From positions 124,001-188,000 of the forward strand of contig JARLGY010000050.1 of assembly GCA_031292525.1 (NCBI GenBank): 64,000 nucleotides of DNA. Direction: 5' to 3'. The notes below the pieces were generated by a model. That model was not told the origin of the DNA. It worked only from the letters and a program-made list of their open reading frames with translations, and searched no databases. This document shows positions 51,964 through 61,509 of the stretch, one piece after another. Made by a program: the position numbers and the translations under genes. Position 1 is the stretch's first letter, and every line of letters starts with the position of its first letter. This DNA comes from Flavipsychrobacter sp. GTDB lineage: Bacteria > Bacteroidota > Bacteroidia > Chitinophagales > Chitinophagaceae.

Positions 51964-53823
51964 TTATATTATTTTCTTCCCTCTCATCGCATCTTTCAGC
52001 GCAGCATCCATTACACGTTCAGCATAAGGTCGGCTTATATCATTAAGCATTTCCGTTTCTTTTTGTATCCTGTCTTTGTCTTTTGCCTCTATAGCCTCAC
52101 GCAATGCTTTCATGCGGTCTTCGGTTACTATTATTTCGTCTTCATCCAGCAAGGTCACATGCTTGTGCAGGAATTTCTCTGTAGTTTCCAGCATTTGCTG
52201 TGCTTCTGTGGTTGCTTCTACAAGGGCGCGTATTTTTATGTCTTCCTTAGCGTTGGTCAGGGAGTCCATTAGCATTTGCTCCACAGCTTCATCGGTAAGG
52301 CCATATTGTGGTTTCACATCTATGCTCTGCTGCACGCCGCTACGTAGTTCCACTGCGCTCACTTTTAGTATGCCGTCTGCATCTATCAAAAAGGTTACCT
52401 CTATTTTGGGCAATCCTGCAGGCATGCCTGGTATTCCCGTCAGGTTAAACTCGGCAAGCTTGCGGTTGTCTTGTACCAGGTCACGCTCACCCTGGTAAAC
52501 AGATATACGCATACCGCTTTGCCCGTCTTTTTGTGTGGTATATTGTCGGCTTGCTTTATTAGGTATTTTAGAGTTGCGTGGTATCAGCACATCCATCAAA
52601 CCACCCATAGTTTCAATGCCTAGCGATAGTGGTGTTACATCCAGCAGCAACATGGCGGTATTGTTACCAGCAAGTATATCGGCCTGCACTGCAGCACCCA
52701 GCGCCACAACTTCATCCGGATTTAGCTCATCATGTACCTTTTGTTCAAAGAAGGCACTTACGCGTTCTTTAACCAAAGGTACACGGGTGCTGCCCCCCAC
52801 CATCACTACGGCATCTATATCTTTAATTTTTAGTCCTGCATCTTGCATGGCATTCTTACAACTGGTTATTGTCCTATCTACCAGCGGTGTTATCAGATTG
52901 TTGAATTCAGTTTTGCTTATATTTACCTTCTGTCCATTCAGTTCGGCCTCAAATGTGTCATAATCCGACAGGTGTATCTTGGCAGCTTCTGCCAATACGC
53001 GCAGCTGTTGGGTAAGTGTTTTGTCTTTTGCCAGGTCAGCATTTTTTAATCCTAACTTGTCTGTCCAGTATTGCCCAAGTACCCTGTCCATATCATCGCC
53101 ACCCAGGTAGGTGTCGCCGTTGGTAGCCAGTACTTCAAATATGCCATTTGTGATCCTAAGAATCGACACGTCAAATGTTCCACCACCCAGGTCATACACA
53201 GCTATCGTTTTTTCTTCCTCTGGCTTTACTCCAAGGCCATAGGCTAGGCTGGCTGCTGTGGGTTCATTTACTATACGCAACACATCCAGTCCTGCAAGTC
53301 TTCCTGCATCGCGGGTTGCCTGCCTCTGGGCATCGTTAAAGTACGCAGGTACTGTTATTACCGCCTTGTTCACTGGCGTTTTCAATATATGTTCTGCCCG
53401 GTGCTTTAGCTCCTTTAATATATAAGCCGATAATTCTATGGGCGAATAAAATTTGTCGCCCACCTGCACCTTTACAAGGGCATCTGTACCATCGTCTATT
53501 ACTTTATAGGCAAAGAAACCGGCATCCGTGCTCACATCATTGTAGGCTTTACCCATCAATCGCTTTGCTGAATATATAGTGCGTTCGGGTTCTGCCACCA
53601 GCAATGCTTTTGCCGGGTTGCCTACTGTAATATTACCATCCTGGTCAAAATGTACTATAGAGGGTACCAGTGTCAGTCCATCTATCTCCCTCAGTGCAAG
53701 TGGCATTTTAGTATCCTGGCGCACTATGGCTATAAGACTGTTTGTTGTGCCCAGGTCTATGCCAACAATTGTTTCCTCCTGTTGTAAGCTGCCTGTGGCT
53801 ATGTTAATGGCTACTTTGCCCAT
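51964..53823 (-). CDS. hscA: Fe-S cluster assembly chaperone HscA (Hsp70 family)
   Basis: Hsp70-type ATPase of 619 aa. Nucleotide-binding motifs: ETIVGIDLGTTNSLIAIVRQ, AVYDLGGGTFDVSILRI and VVMVGGSTRVPLVKERV. The short N-terminal extension (MGKVAINIATGSLQQEE) and absence of the DnaK-type acidic EEVD-like tail favour HscA over DnaK. DnaJ/HscB and IscU are not in the window, so the assignment rests on sequence type alone. Confidence 0.85.
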   Translation of the reverse strand: MGKVAINIATGSLQQEETIVGIDLGTTNSLIAIVRQDTKMPLALREIDGLTLVPSIVHFDQDGNITVGNPAKALLVAEPERTIYSAKRLMGKAYNDVSTDAGFFAYKVIDDGTDALVKVQVGDKFYSPIELSAYILKELKHRAEHILKTPVNKAVITVPAYFNDAQRQATRDAGRLAGLDVLRIVNEPTAASLAYGLGVKPEEEKTIAVYDLGGGTFDVSILRITNGIFEVLATNGDTYLGGDDMDRVLGQYWTDKLGLKNADLAKDKTLTQQLRVLAEAAKIHLSDYDTFEAELNGQKVNISKTEFNNLITPLVDRTITSCKNAMQDAGLKIKDIDAVVMVGGSTRVPLVKERVSAFFEQKVHDELNPDEVVALGAAVQADILAGNNTAMLLLDVTPLSLGIETMGGLMDVLIPRNSKIPNKASRQYTTQKDGQSGMRISVYQGERDLVQDNRKLAEFNLTGIPGMPAGLPKIEVTFLIDADGILKVSAVELRSGVQQSIDVKPQYGLTDEAVEQMLMDSLTNAKEDIKIRALVEATTEAQQMLETTEKFLHKHVTLLDEDEIIVTEDRMKALREAIEAKDKDRIQKETEMLNDISRPYAERVMDAALKDAMRGKKII

Positions 53824-53935
53824 ACTTTTTTATGTTATAGGCTGCAAAGGTACTACAAGTGCTTTTGAATGTTATTGCTAAGTGAAGACAAGATGCAATA
53901 ATGAGCATTTGTCTATTTTAGCATCAGTTTTTTAA

Positions 53936-54454
53936 ATGATGTATATGGAAAATGGTTTTAGAGTGCTGGCGATCTGTATTTTTTTGTTGGTATTGCAGGC
54001 GTGCGCAACCACCGATAAGAAGGCTGCAACCGCACTTAGTAAAACAATTACTACTATTAATGATACTGTTTTCTACATAGGTAAAATATGGGGTGAGAAT
54101 GTAGGTCAGGCCGTGGTAACCAAAGATTATACGATAGTGGCTGCTGCACGCGTAAAACAATTAAATTATTTAGATGGCGCTTTGCAAACAGTAGCCAATA
54201 TGCACGACGTAGGTGGTTCCGAAGACTTACGCAACCATGAACTGGATTTTTTAAAGTTTGAAAAGCAAATGTTTACTAATGTGGTTTCCATAGAGCGTTT
54301 TAATGCAACTACCAGCGATGAAGAGGTGCTAAAATCGCTAAGCGATCTGAAATTGGTATCCAAACGGGAGACTAATATGCTTACCAACATCCAGATACTG
54401 CAAAATGCCTATGCAGCACGGAATGGCCTTGTATTGGATTCTGTGAAAAAATGA
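53936..54454 (+). CDS. Hypothetical lipoprotein
   Basis: A 172-aa lipoprotein: signal ENGFRVLAICIFLLVLQAC with lipobox LQAC (Cys23) and a mainly helical mature part (ALSKTITTINDTVFYIG; ELDFLKFEKQMFTNVVSIER). Two further in-frame Met codons (2 and 4) could be the start. I do not recognise a family. It lies between divergent hscA and the ABC-F gene. Confidence 0.65.
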   Translation: MMYMENGFRVLAICIFLLVLQACATTDKKAATALSKTITTINDTVFYIGKIWGENVGQAVVTKDYTIVAAARVKQLNYLDGALQTVANMHDVGGSEDLRNHELDFLKFEKQMFTNVVSIERFNATTSDEEVLKSLSDLKLVSKRETNMLTNIQILQNAYAARNGLVLDSVKK

Positions 54455-54526
54455 TCTACATATCTTAACTTTTTTCTCCCATGCTGCTATACGCATCCCC
54501 GCCTATCTTGCCTTATCTTTGCACAT

Positions 54527-56419
54527 ATGCATTATTTGTCGGCCGAGAATATCAGTAAGTCATTTGGAATTAAACCCTTATTTAATAATATTTCATTTCA
54601 TATTAGTGAAGGAGATAAGATATCTCTTGTTGCACGTAATGGTAGTGGTAAATCTACCCTACTAAAAATACTGGCAGGATTTGATAAGCCAGACTCTGGC
54701 ACTCTTTGGGTACATAAAGATGTAACTGTTGCATTGTTTGAGCAGGAACCTAAATTTCAGGAAGAACTTTCTGTACTTGATAATATATTTCACTATAAAC
54801 ATCCCGTAGCTGAAGCGCTCCGTAAGTATGAGCATATATTGAATATGCCAGAACATGATCCACAGGAGCTATCAGATGCGCTGGGTGTGATTGATGACCT
54901 GAATGCCTGGGATTTTGAAGCCAAGGTGAAGCAGATACTAGGCAAGCTGAATATTCACATGCTGGAGCAACCTGTAAAAACGCTTTCTGGTGGACAGCGT
55001 AAGCGTGTAGCGCTTGCCCAAACCCTTATAGATATTGGGTTTGAACACAAGCATGTATTGCTGATAATGGATGAACCTACTAACCACCTGGATGTGGAAA
55101 TGGTGGAGTGGCTTGAAAATTACCTGAACCAGCAAAAGGTAACGTTGCTTATGGTAACCCACGATCGCTACTTTTTGGATGCTATTTGCGAAGAGATTTG
55201 GGAGATAGACGGCAGTAACATGTACACCTATAAAGGTAACTATGAAACCTACCTGGAAAAGAAGGCGGCAAGAATTGAAAACTCCCAGGCTAATATAGAC
55301 AAAGCTAAGAATGAATACCGTAAGGAGCTGGAATGGATGCGTAAGCAACCCAAGGCCCGTACCACCAAAGCTCAAAGCCGTATAGATAATTTCTACGAAA
55401 TAGAGGGTAAGGCTAAGCAGAAAATAGAAGACAACCAGGTACAGTTGCAAATGAAGATGAACCGCTTGGGTGGGAAAATAGCTGAACTGAAAAAAGTATA
55501 TAAGAGCTTTGGTGATAAAACCATTCTCCGTGGGTTCGACTATACATTTAAAAAGGGTGAGCGCATTGGTGTAGTGGGTAAGAACGGTGCAGGAAAGTCT
55601 ACTTTCTTGCAAATGCTGCAAGGTTTAGAGCCTGCCGATACTGGTAAAATAAATATTGGTGAAACAGTCATTTTTGGCAATTTCTCCCAGCAGGGTTTAG
55701 AGATCAAGGACGATATGCGCTTGATAGAATATGTAAAGAACATTGCTGAAAGCTTTCCGCTGGCAGGTGGTGGTTCTATTACAGCATCGCAATTTTTGGC
55801 ATTGTTCCTGTTCCCGCCAGACCAGCAATATACCTACTTGTCAAAACTAAGCGGGGGAGAGAAGAAGCGCTTACAATTATTATCAGTGCTCTTCCGTAAT
55901 CCTAACTTCCTGATACTGGATGAACCTACAAATGATCTTGACCTTCCAACACTTTCTGTTCTGGAAAACTTCCTGAACGAGTTCCAGGGTTGCTTGTTGG
56001 TGGTATCGCACGATCGTTATTTTATGGATAGGTTGGTAGATCATCTGTTTGTGTTTGAAGGTGATGGGGTAGTGCGTGATTTTCCGGGCAACTATACACT
56101 GTATCGGCTTACACAACGTGGTAAGGATAAGGAAGTAAAGGGACAGGAGATAAGTGGAAGCATTGCAGAAGCTGCACCTGCCAATAACATAAAAGAAAAG
56201 CGCAAACTCTCTTTTAAAGAAAAGACTGAATACGAGACGCTGGAAAAAGAAATTGCCAAACTAGAAGCTGAGAAAGTGACGATAACAGAAAAGATGAGTG
56301 ATGCTTCTTTGTCTTACGACGAACTACAAAAAATGGGTGCAAGACTTATTGAGATTGGTAACCTTACTGAAGAAAAAGAAATGCGTTGGCTTGAGCTCAG
56401 CGAATTGGTAGGATCATAA
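54527..56419 (+). CDS. ABC-F family ATPase (Uup/EttA-like)
   Basis: Soluble twin-ATPase ABC-F protein of 630 aa acting at the ribosome or in related stress roles. Walker A ARNGSGKST is near 36 and GKNGAGKST near 350. Signatures are LSGGQRKRVAL and LSGGEKKRLQL, and Walker B is LLIMDEPTNHLD and LILDEPTNDLD. A long charged linker (about 245-325, ENSQANIDKAKNEYRKELEW) separates the halves. The C-terminal coiled-coil (LEKEIAKLEAEKVTITEKM) points to the Uup subgroup. No membrane domain is present. Confidence 0.92.
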   Translation: MHYLSAENISKSFGIKPLFNNISFHISEGDKISLVARNGSGKSTLLKILAGFDKPDSGTLWVHKDVTVALFEQEPKFQEELSVLDNIFHYKHPVAEALRKYEHILNMPEHDPQELSDALGVIDDLNAWDFEAKVKQILGKLNIHMLEQPVKTLSGGQRKRVALAQTLIDIGFEHKHVLLIMDEPTNHLDVEMVEWLENYLNQQKVTLLMVTHDRYFLDAICEEIWEIDGSNMYTYKGNYETYLEKKAARIENSQANIDKAKNEYRKELEWMRKQPKARTTKAQSRIDNFYEIEGKAKQKIEDNQVQLQMKMNRLGGKIAELKKVYKSFGDKTILRGFDYTFKKGERIGVVGKNGAGKSTFLQMLQGLEPADTGKINIGETVIFGNFSQQGLEIKDDMRLIEYVKNIAESFPLAGGGSITASQFLALFLFPPDQQYTYLSKLSGGEKKRLQLLSVLFRNPNFLILDEPTNDLDLPTLSVLENFLNEFQGCLLVVSHDRYFMDRLVDHLFVFEGDGVVRDFPGNYTLYRLTQRGKDKEVKGQEISGSIAEAAPANNIKEKRKLSFKEKTEYETLEKEIAKLEAEKVTITEKMSDASLSYDELQKMGARLIEIGNLTEEKEMRWLELSELVGS

Positions 56420-56423
56420 TAAT

Positions 56424-57149
56424 ATGCTGCATATGCGTACTGTTAAAATAATTTTGTTTGTTCTACTGGCTATAGCCATGCCCTCAATGTTATTGAAGGC
56501 ACAAACGGCCGATGAGATACTGGAGAAACATATTGCTGCAATAGGTGGCCGCGATAACTGGAACAAGATACATTCTATATCTATGTCCGGAACGTTATCG
56601 GCTGGTGGACAGGTGGCAGACTTTAGTACTACAGTGGTAGATGGCAAAGCCTTTCGTCAGGACTTTACCATGATGGGTGTTACCGGGTACAAGATAATAA
56701 CCCCTACAGCGGGTTGGATGTTTATGCCAGGCGCTGGCGACGAGCAGACCCGGCAACTGAGTAAGGAAGAAGTATATGATGCACAACCACAACTCAATGT
56801 AAAAGGCAATCTTATAGATTACAAGAGCAGGGGAGCCAAGGTGGAATATTTAGGCAAAGAAAAAACAGAAGGTCAGGATTGTTATCGCCTAAAAATAACT
56901 GAAAAGAACGGGAGGGAAGAGCATCTGTATGTAAGTGCTGACAGTTACTACCTGGTGAGTTCCCTTAGTCATGTAATGGTTAACGGGCATGAAATGGACG
57001 TAGCAACTGTGTATAGGGGGTATGAAAAACAGCCCGAAGGCGTATTAATAGCCACTATTGTAAATACCCAGGGAAGTAGCATCAACTTTACGCATATAGA
57101 CATCAATAAGCCCGTTGATGAGAATATATTCAAGCCCGTTAAAAAATAG
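56424..57149 (+). CDS. Exported LolA-like protein of unknown function
   Basis: A 241-aa protein with a Sec signal peptide (KIILFVLLAIAMPSMLLKAQ). The mature part begins with TADEILEKHIAAIGGRDNWN, the usual opening of the outer-membrane lipoprotein-sorting/LolA-like fold. VEYLGKEKTEGQDCYRLKI and THIDINKPVDENIFKPVKK fit the later strands. It probably binds a hydrophobic or lipid ligand in the periplasm; no partner is seen. It starts 4 bp after the ABC-F stop. Start could also be the Met three codons later. Confidence 0.8.
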   Translation: MLHMRTVKIILFVLLAIAMPSMLLKAQTADEILEKHIAAIGGRDNWNKIHSISMSGTLSAGGQVADFSTTVVDGKAFRQDFTMMGVTGYKIITPTAGWMFMPGAGDEQTRQLSKEEVYDAQPQLNVKGNLIDYKSRGAKVEYLGKEKTEGQDCYRLKITEKNGREEHLYVSADSYYLVSSLSHVMVNGHEMDVATVYRGYEKQPEGVLIATIVNTQGSSINFTHIDINKPVDENIFKPVKK

Positions 57150-57170
57150 GGCGCTTTTAATGAGCATGTG

Positions 57171-57192
57171 TTAAAATATGATCATATTTTAA
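57171..57192. repeat. Perfect 22-bp palindrome upstream of the hydrolase-kinase pair
   Basis: Left arm TTAAAATATGA with its exact reverse complement immediately after it, no spacer. It is 22 nt past the LolA-like gene stop and 125 nt before the hydrolase start. With A-T pairs only apart from the central GATC, it is a poor terminator and a possible protein-binding site. Confidence 0.5.
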
Positions 57193-57316
57193 AGCGGTTA
57201 TTGGTAGCGCTCAACATTTTTTTATTTTAAGTGTTGTACATGTATGGTTTTGTTTTAAATCGTATTTCAATGTATTGCTTTATCTTTACATAAACATAAG
57301 TAAACCTTATATAATA

Positions 57317-58129
57317 ATGCAACCGGGAAAACCTTATAGTGTTGTAAGGAAAAATAATGTTACTATTTCTACTCCGCTGGATGCGAAGGGCACCATTATT
57401 TTTGCGCATGGCTTTGGCACCGATCAGTCTGCCTGGAAGGATGTTGCAGCTGCGTTTTCGAGTGATTACCAGCTTGTTTTATACGATAATGTTGGGGGTG
57501 GACAAGCAGACGAAGCATCCTATAGTCGCAACAAGTACGATTCGTTGCATTCTTATGTTGCAGACCTGCTGGATATATGTGCTGAGTTTGATATAAAAGA
57601 TGCAATAATGGTCGGACACTCAGTAAGTGGTATGATCAGTTTGCTGGCAGGTATTAAAGCCCCGCAACATTTTGCTAAAATGATATTGATCGGTGCTACC
57701 GCCAGGTACCTGAACGATAAAGATTACGTTGGGGGATTTGATCAGGCAGGTCTGGATGCAATATATGCGGCCATGACCAATAATTACTTTAGCTGGGTAA
57801 GTGGTTTTGCTCCGGCAGCAATGGCCAATCCTGATAAACCGCAATTGGCAGAGAGTTTCGCACAAACGTTAAGCACCATTCGTCCCGATATTGCACAGTC
57901 CGTAGCACATGTTATTTTTCAGTCCGATCATAGAAAGGACCTTCCATTGTTCAATATAGAAACCTTACTGCTACAGACAAAACATGATATCGCAGTTCCC
58001 CTTGAGGCTGCTCAATATTTGAATAATAATATTAAGAACAGCATACTCAAAGTAGTGGAAGCAGAGGGGCATTTCCCCCATATCAGCGCCCCTGCCGAGA
58101 TCATAGCTGCTATTAAAGAGTATCTCTAA
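57317..58129 (+). CDS. RsbQ-like alpha/beta hydrolase
   Basis: A 270-aa alpha/beta hydrolase close to Bacillus RsbQ, the energy-stress partner of the PAS phosphatase RsbP, and more distantly to the plant KAI2/D14 receptors. The triad is Ser102 (GHSVSG), Asp224 (QTKHDIAVP) and His252 (AEGHFPHIS), with the spacing of RsbQ. IIFAHGFGTDQSAW and RYLNDKDYVGGFD are family blocks. The Met at 57317 is chosen over an upstream TTG. The next gene, a PAS-containing hybrid kinase, begins 4 bp after the stop, suggesting hydrolase and sensor work together. Confidence 0.9.
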   Translation: MQPGKPYSVVRKNNVTISTPLDAKGTIIFAHGFGTDQSAWKDVAAAFSSDYQLVLYDNVGGGQADEASYSRNKYDSLHSYVADLLDICAEFDIKDAIMVGHSVSGMISLLAGIKAPQHFAKMILIGATARYLNDKDYVGGFDQAGLDAIYAAMTNNYFSWVSGFAPAAMANPDKPQLAESFAQTLSTIRPDIAQSVAHVIFQSDHRKDLPLFNIETLLLQTKHDIAVPLEAAQYLNNNIKNSILKVVEAEGHFPHISAPAEIIAAIKEYL

Positions 58130-58133
58130 CATT

Positions 58134-60587
58134 TTGGCTATTTCTGCAAATATCAGCCTGCAACAAGTTGCATTAGACTTCCTGGTAGGTCTTTATCCAA
58201 TAAAAATGGAGAAAGATATCAGAAAGATACGTGTTGCTGTTACAGACCTGCTGCATCAGCATGCCCAAGCCAACTGGGCTGCTATAGTGAGGAGTGAAGA
58301 TGACATAACTGCCCGCGTATTGTATTGCACCAACAATGCAATTTCAGGTTTTATTGATCCCCAGCTTATTGGCCAGGTATTGGCAGATGAACAGATACAG
58401 ATAAAGACAGGTGAGTGCCTTGATCGTTCTCCTGATGAATATATCATTTTTTTTCCGGGCAATGAAAGACGCTTTAATGGAGTCTTTATATTATGCGTAG
58501 ATAAAGAGTTTGTTCTTCGTGCCGATTTTGAAGGGTTTTTACAAAATATATGGATAGGGCTTAAGGACGTAACCAGGTTGGTACTCACATATTATTCAAC
58601 TGAGCAGTTTGCTACTCGTTTCAATGCTATACTCGGTACTATCCAGGAGGGCATTGTGTTTGTAGATGACAGGGGCAGAGACGGATGGGTAAACGGGGCC
58701 GCGTCTGAATTGTTGCAAATACCTGCAGAAGCTAATGCATCAATGGTTATAGCAGGGGCTATGCAGCAGTTAAGAGGTAGGGCCATCAACCAGGACGATA
58801 TCGCAAAAACCGGTAGAGAATTATTCAGTTCGCCTAATAAAACGGTTAAAGATTGGATATGGATATTTGGTGAGCCGATTACCAGGGTATTGAGCGTATC
58901 CTGTGTTCCAACGGTATCTGAAAATATAAATGGACGGCTTTGGGTATTTTCAGATATAACGGAGATCCACCTGGCTAATAACCAGCTGAAGGAACTTAAT
59001 ATAGAACTTGCTGAAAAACGCAAGATCGCAGAAGAGCAGAATAAAGCTAAGTCTGACTTTTTAGCCAATATGAGTCATGAGATACGTACCCCTATGAATG
59101 GCGTTATAGGCATGACCAGCTTACTTACAAGTACCAGGCTTGATGAAGAACAGCGTGATTATGTAGATACTATAAGAATAAGCGGCGAAGCGCTACTTTC
59201 TATTATCAACGATATTCTGGATCTCTCTAAAATAGAATCTGGGAAAATGGAGTTGGAATATCACCCTTTTACTATAAGGACAGTAATTGAAGAGACTTTT
59301 GATTTGCTAAGTGTAAAGGCCAACGAGAAAGGACTTGATCTGTTGTATTATATAGATCCCCGTGTGCCGTCCGAAATAGTGGGCGATATCACCCGGTTCA
59401 GGCAAATACTTGTAAACCTGGTATCTAATGGCCTAAAGTTTACAGAGCGCGGCGAGGTTTATGTAATGGCTAACCTGGCAGATGTTCAGGACAATGTATA
59501 TACTCTTGAATTTACTGTAAAAGATACCGGCATCGGCATTCCTAAAGATAAGTATCACCGGCTTTTCGAAAGCTTTTCGCAAGTCGATTCATCAACCACA
59601 CGTAAGTACGGTGGTACCGGGCTGGGCCTGGTTATCTGTCAGCGCCTTGTTGCGCTTATGGGGGGCAGTATCAGGGTAGAGAGTGAGTATGGCAATGGGG
59701 CATCTTTCATATTTACTATTAAGGCAGAGGCGAACAGAGATGCTACGCTTTACAACAAAAAAGAAAAGGTTGAGCTTGCAGACCTGAAAGGAAAATCTAT
59801 TCTTATTCTCGATGATAACAAGACCAACCTGAAAATTTTCAGTGGACAATGTGCTATTTGGGGAATGAAAGCAACCACTACTGATAGTCATGAGGAAGCA
59901 TTACAATTGATCAATACCAACAAATTTGACCTGGCAATTATAGATATGCTATTGCCCGATACCAATGGTATTGAAGTAGCAAAGCTTATAAAACAATTGC
60001 ATAAGGACCTGCCATTGATTTTGTTTAGTTCTGCCGGCTACTTGCCGTTGAAAAATGAACATATAAAGGAACTATTTGCAGGTGTATTGCATAAACCCGT
60101 TAAGCAAAGCCAAATAGAAGAAACATTGATAACCGTCCTTAGTCAACATGTTGGTGCTGTTGCTAAGTCTGCACCGCTTACTAACAAAGAGGGGGCCTTG
60201 CCTATCAATATCCTTGTTGCAGAAGATGATCTCATTAATCGCAAGGTCATCGAAAAGGGGCTGAGTAAAATGGGCTATGCATGCGATATTGTTGAAAATG
60301 GAAGGCTGGCAGTAGAGCAAGCAAAGAATAAAAGGTATCAGCTGGTCTTTATGGACATGATGATGCCTGAAATGGATGGCTACGAGGCAGCGAAGCTCAT
60401 CTCCGAAATTTTCCCTGGTAATGATAAGCCCGTCATTATAGCACTTACAGCCAATGCGCTAGTTGAAGAAAAGGAAAAAGTACTGACTACGGGTATGGAT
60501 GACTATATTTCAAAGCCCTATAAAATACAAGACCTGCAAGACGCAATAGACAGATGGAAAGACCAACTGCTATCTAAAATAAAATAA
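58134..60587 (+). CDS. Hybrid histidine kinase with PAS and two receiver domains
   Basis: A cytosolic 817-aa sensor kinase without membrane spans. An unassigned N-terminal region (about 1-160) precedes a PAS-like domain (FNAILGTIQEGIVFVDDRG, about 163-275) and a coiled coil. HisKA has His315 (ANMSHEIRTPMNGVIG). HATPase_c shows NLVSNGLKF, DTGIGIP and GGTGLGLVIC. REC1 (LDDNKTN, IIDMLLPDTNG, HKPVK) and REC2 (AEDDLIN, VFMDMMMPEMDG, SKPYK) both keep phospho-Asp and Lys. The TTG start at 58134 gives a 4-bp gap to the hydrolase; an ATG at 58206 is the alternative. No response regulator or Hpt gene is adjacent. Confidence 0.9.
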   Translation: MAISANISLQQVALDFLVGLYPIKMEKDIRKIRVAVTDLLHQHAQANWAAIVRSEDDITARVLYCTNNAISGFIDPQLIGQVLADEQIQIKTGECLDRSPDEYIIFFPGNERRFNGVFILCVDKEFVLRADFEGFLQNIWIGLKDVTRLVLTYYSTEQFATRFNAILGTIQEGIVFVDDRGRDGWVNGAASELLQIPAEANASMVIAGAMQQLRGRAINQDDIAKTGRELFSSPNKTVKDWIWIFGEPITRVLSVSCVPTVSENINGRLWVFSDITEIHLANNQLKELNIELAEKRKIAEEQNKAKSDFLANMSHEIRTPMNGVIGMTSLLTSTRLDEEQRDYVDTIRISGEALLSIINDILDLSKIESGKMELEYHPFTIRTVIEETFDLLSVKANEKGLDLLYYIDPRVPSEIVGDITRFRQILVNLVSNGLKFTERGEVYVMANLADVQDNVYTLEFTVKDTGIGIPKDKYHRLFESFSQVDSSTTRKYGGTGLGLVICQRLVALMGGSIRVESEYGNGASFIFTIKAEANRDATLYNKKEKVELADLKGKSILILDDNKTNLKIFSGQCAIWGMKATTTDSHEEALQLINTNKFDLAIIDMLLPDTNGIEVAKLIKQLHKDLPLILFSSAGYLPLKNEHIKELFAGVLHKPVKQSQIEETLITVLSQHVGAVAKSAPLTNKEGALPINILVAEDDLINRKVIEKGLSKMGYACDIVENGRLAVEQAKNKRYQLVFMDMMMPEMDGYEAAKLISEIFPGNDKPVIIALTANALVEEKEKVLTTGMDDYISKPYKIQDLQDAIDRWKDQLLSKIK

Positions 60588-60616
60588 GTAAGGTTATCCC
60601 CAGGTTTTGCTTATTT

Positions 60617-61402
60617 CTAATTTACGCGTTTGTGAGAAGATGCTGCTGGCGCTTGTCCTACCTGTTTATGAAATGCTTTTTTAGGAACGTAGTGGTCTAA
60701 AGACAATACAATACCAAAAAGTCGCTCCTCATTTAAAACCCACGCCCTTGTACTGGGTATAGATATCACTAATCCTGCCACAAATAATCCTAGGCCGGTG
60801 TTTGAGCCATCGGCTTCTGCCCATATTGCACCGCCCAGCATTAATCCTGTTCCCGTATAGCTCAGCACTTTTGTAATTATTTGTTTCCTTCTGTATTTTT
60901 TGATTGCTCTATACTCGGGCGATCCACGCTCTACCATTGGCAGTAAGTTTTTATAGCTCAACCTTTTTACTTCCCCGCTATCTGTGTCTTGTATATAGTA
61001 ACCCAGGTGCCTGGTTGAAGAACTTCTCTCCGATTCTGAAGAGTAGGACGAGTTTGTGTTATAACTGTTTGCATAGCTTTCGGATGCACCCTGGTATCTG
61101 TAAACATTTATTTTACCTGCCACAACCTGCGGCGCAAACGAATATCTATTAACATTGGCGTACGTAAAATCACCGGGACTGAAAATGGCCACGTCTTTGC
61201 TATCAAATATCTTGTCGTCCAGTGTTATCTTATTTGTAACGAGCCCCTGTGCTTCTTCATTTACTTTGGTGCCTATGTACTTACGGCCATCTTTTAGCAA
61301 CACATATGGTTTAGTAGGGGTCTGCAGATCAGGTAAGCGCTTTGTGGTTTTGCAGGAAGAAAATAATACCAGTGTGATAACTGTATAGAAGATGGTTTTC
61401 AT
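60617..61402 (-). CDS. Lipoprotein paralogue with C-terminal hydrophobic hairpin
   Basis: A 261-aa lipoprotein of unknown family: signal TIFYTVITLVLFSSC (lipobox Cys17). A beta-rich exported part follows (PYVLLKDGRKYIGTKV; DVAIFSPGDFTYANV), then a Ser-rich stretch (NSSYSSESERSSSTRHLGYY), a basic segment and two hydrophobic stretches near the C-terminus (YTGTGLMLGGAIWAEA; GLGLFVAGLVISI). It is clearly paralogous to the next gene upstream, with a hairpin between them. Confidence 0.7.
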   Translation of the reverse strand: MKTIFYTVITLVLFSSCKTTKRLPDLQTPTKPYVLLKDGRKYIGTKVNEEAQGLVTNKITLDDKIFDSKDVAIFSPGDFTYANVNRYSFAPQVVAGKINVYRYQGASESYANSYNTNSSYSSESERSSSTRHLGYYIQDTDSGEVKRLSYKNLLPMVERGSPEYRAIKKYRRKQIITKVLSYTGTGLMLGGAIWAEADGSNTGLGLFVAGLVISIPSTRAWVLNEERLFGIVLSLDHYVPKKAFHKQVGQAPAASSHKRVN

Positions 61403-61442
61403 TCAATTTCGGGGGGCTGTTTGAGGTTATATTATAAATGTT

Positions 61443-61477
61443 AACAGATACAGAAGGAAATCTCTTCTGTATCTGTT
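61443..61477 (-). terminator. Hairpin between the two paralogous lipoprotein genes
   Basis: AACAGATACAGAAG and CTTCTGTATCTGTT form a perfect 14-bp stem around a 7-nt loop, 33 nt past the stop of the upstream minus-strand paralogue. The following minus-strand sequence is only moderately T-rich, so partial read-through is possible. Confidence 0.65.
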
Positions 61478-61509
61478 GGGTCTCTTTATACAAGGCAATA
61501 TTATTCATG

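Noticed and set aside
51964-53823. Reading this Hsp70 as DnaK
   Set aside because: The short N-terminal extension and C-terminus fit HscA better than DnaK, though without iscU/hscB nearby the choice is not absolute.
57275-57316. Upstream TTG start for the RsbQ-like hydrolase
   Set aside because: Adds residues not matching RsbQ; the Met at 57317 begins the conserved part and gives triad spacing equal to RsbQ.
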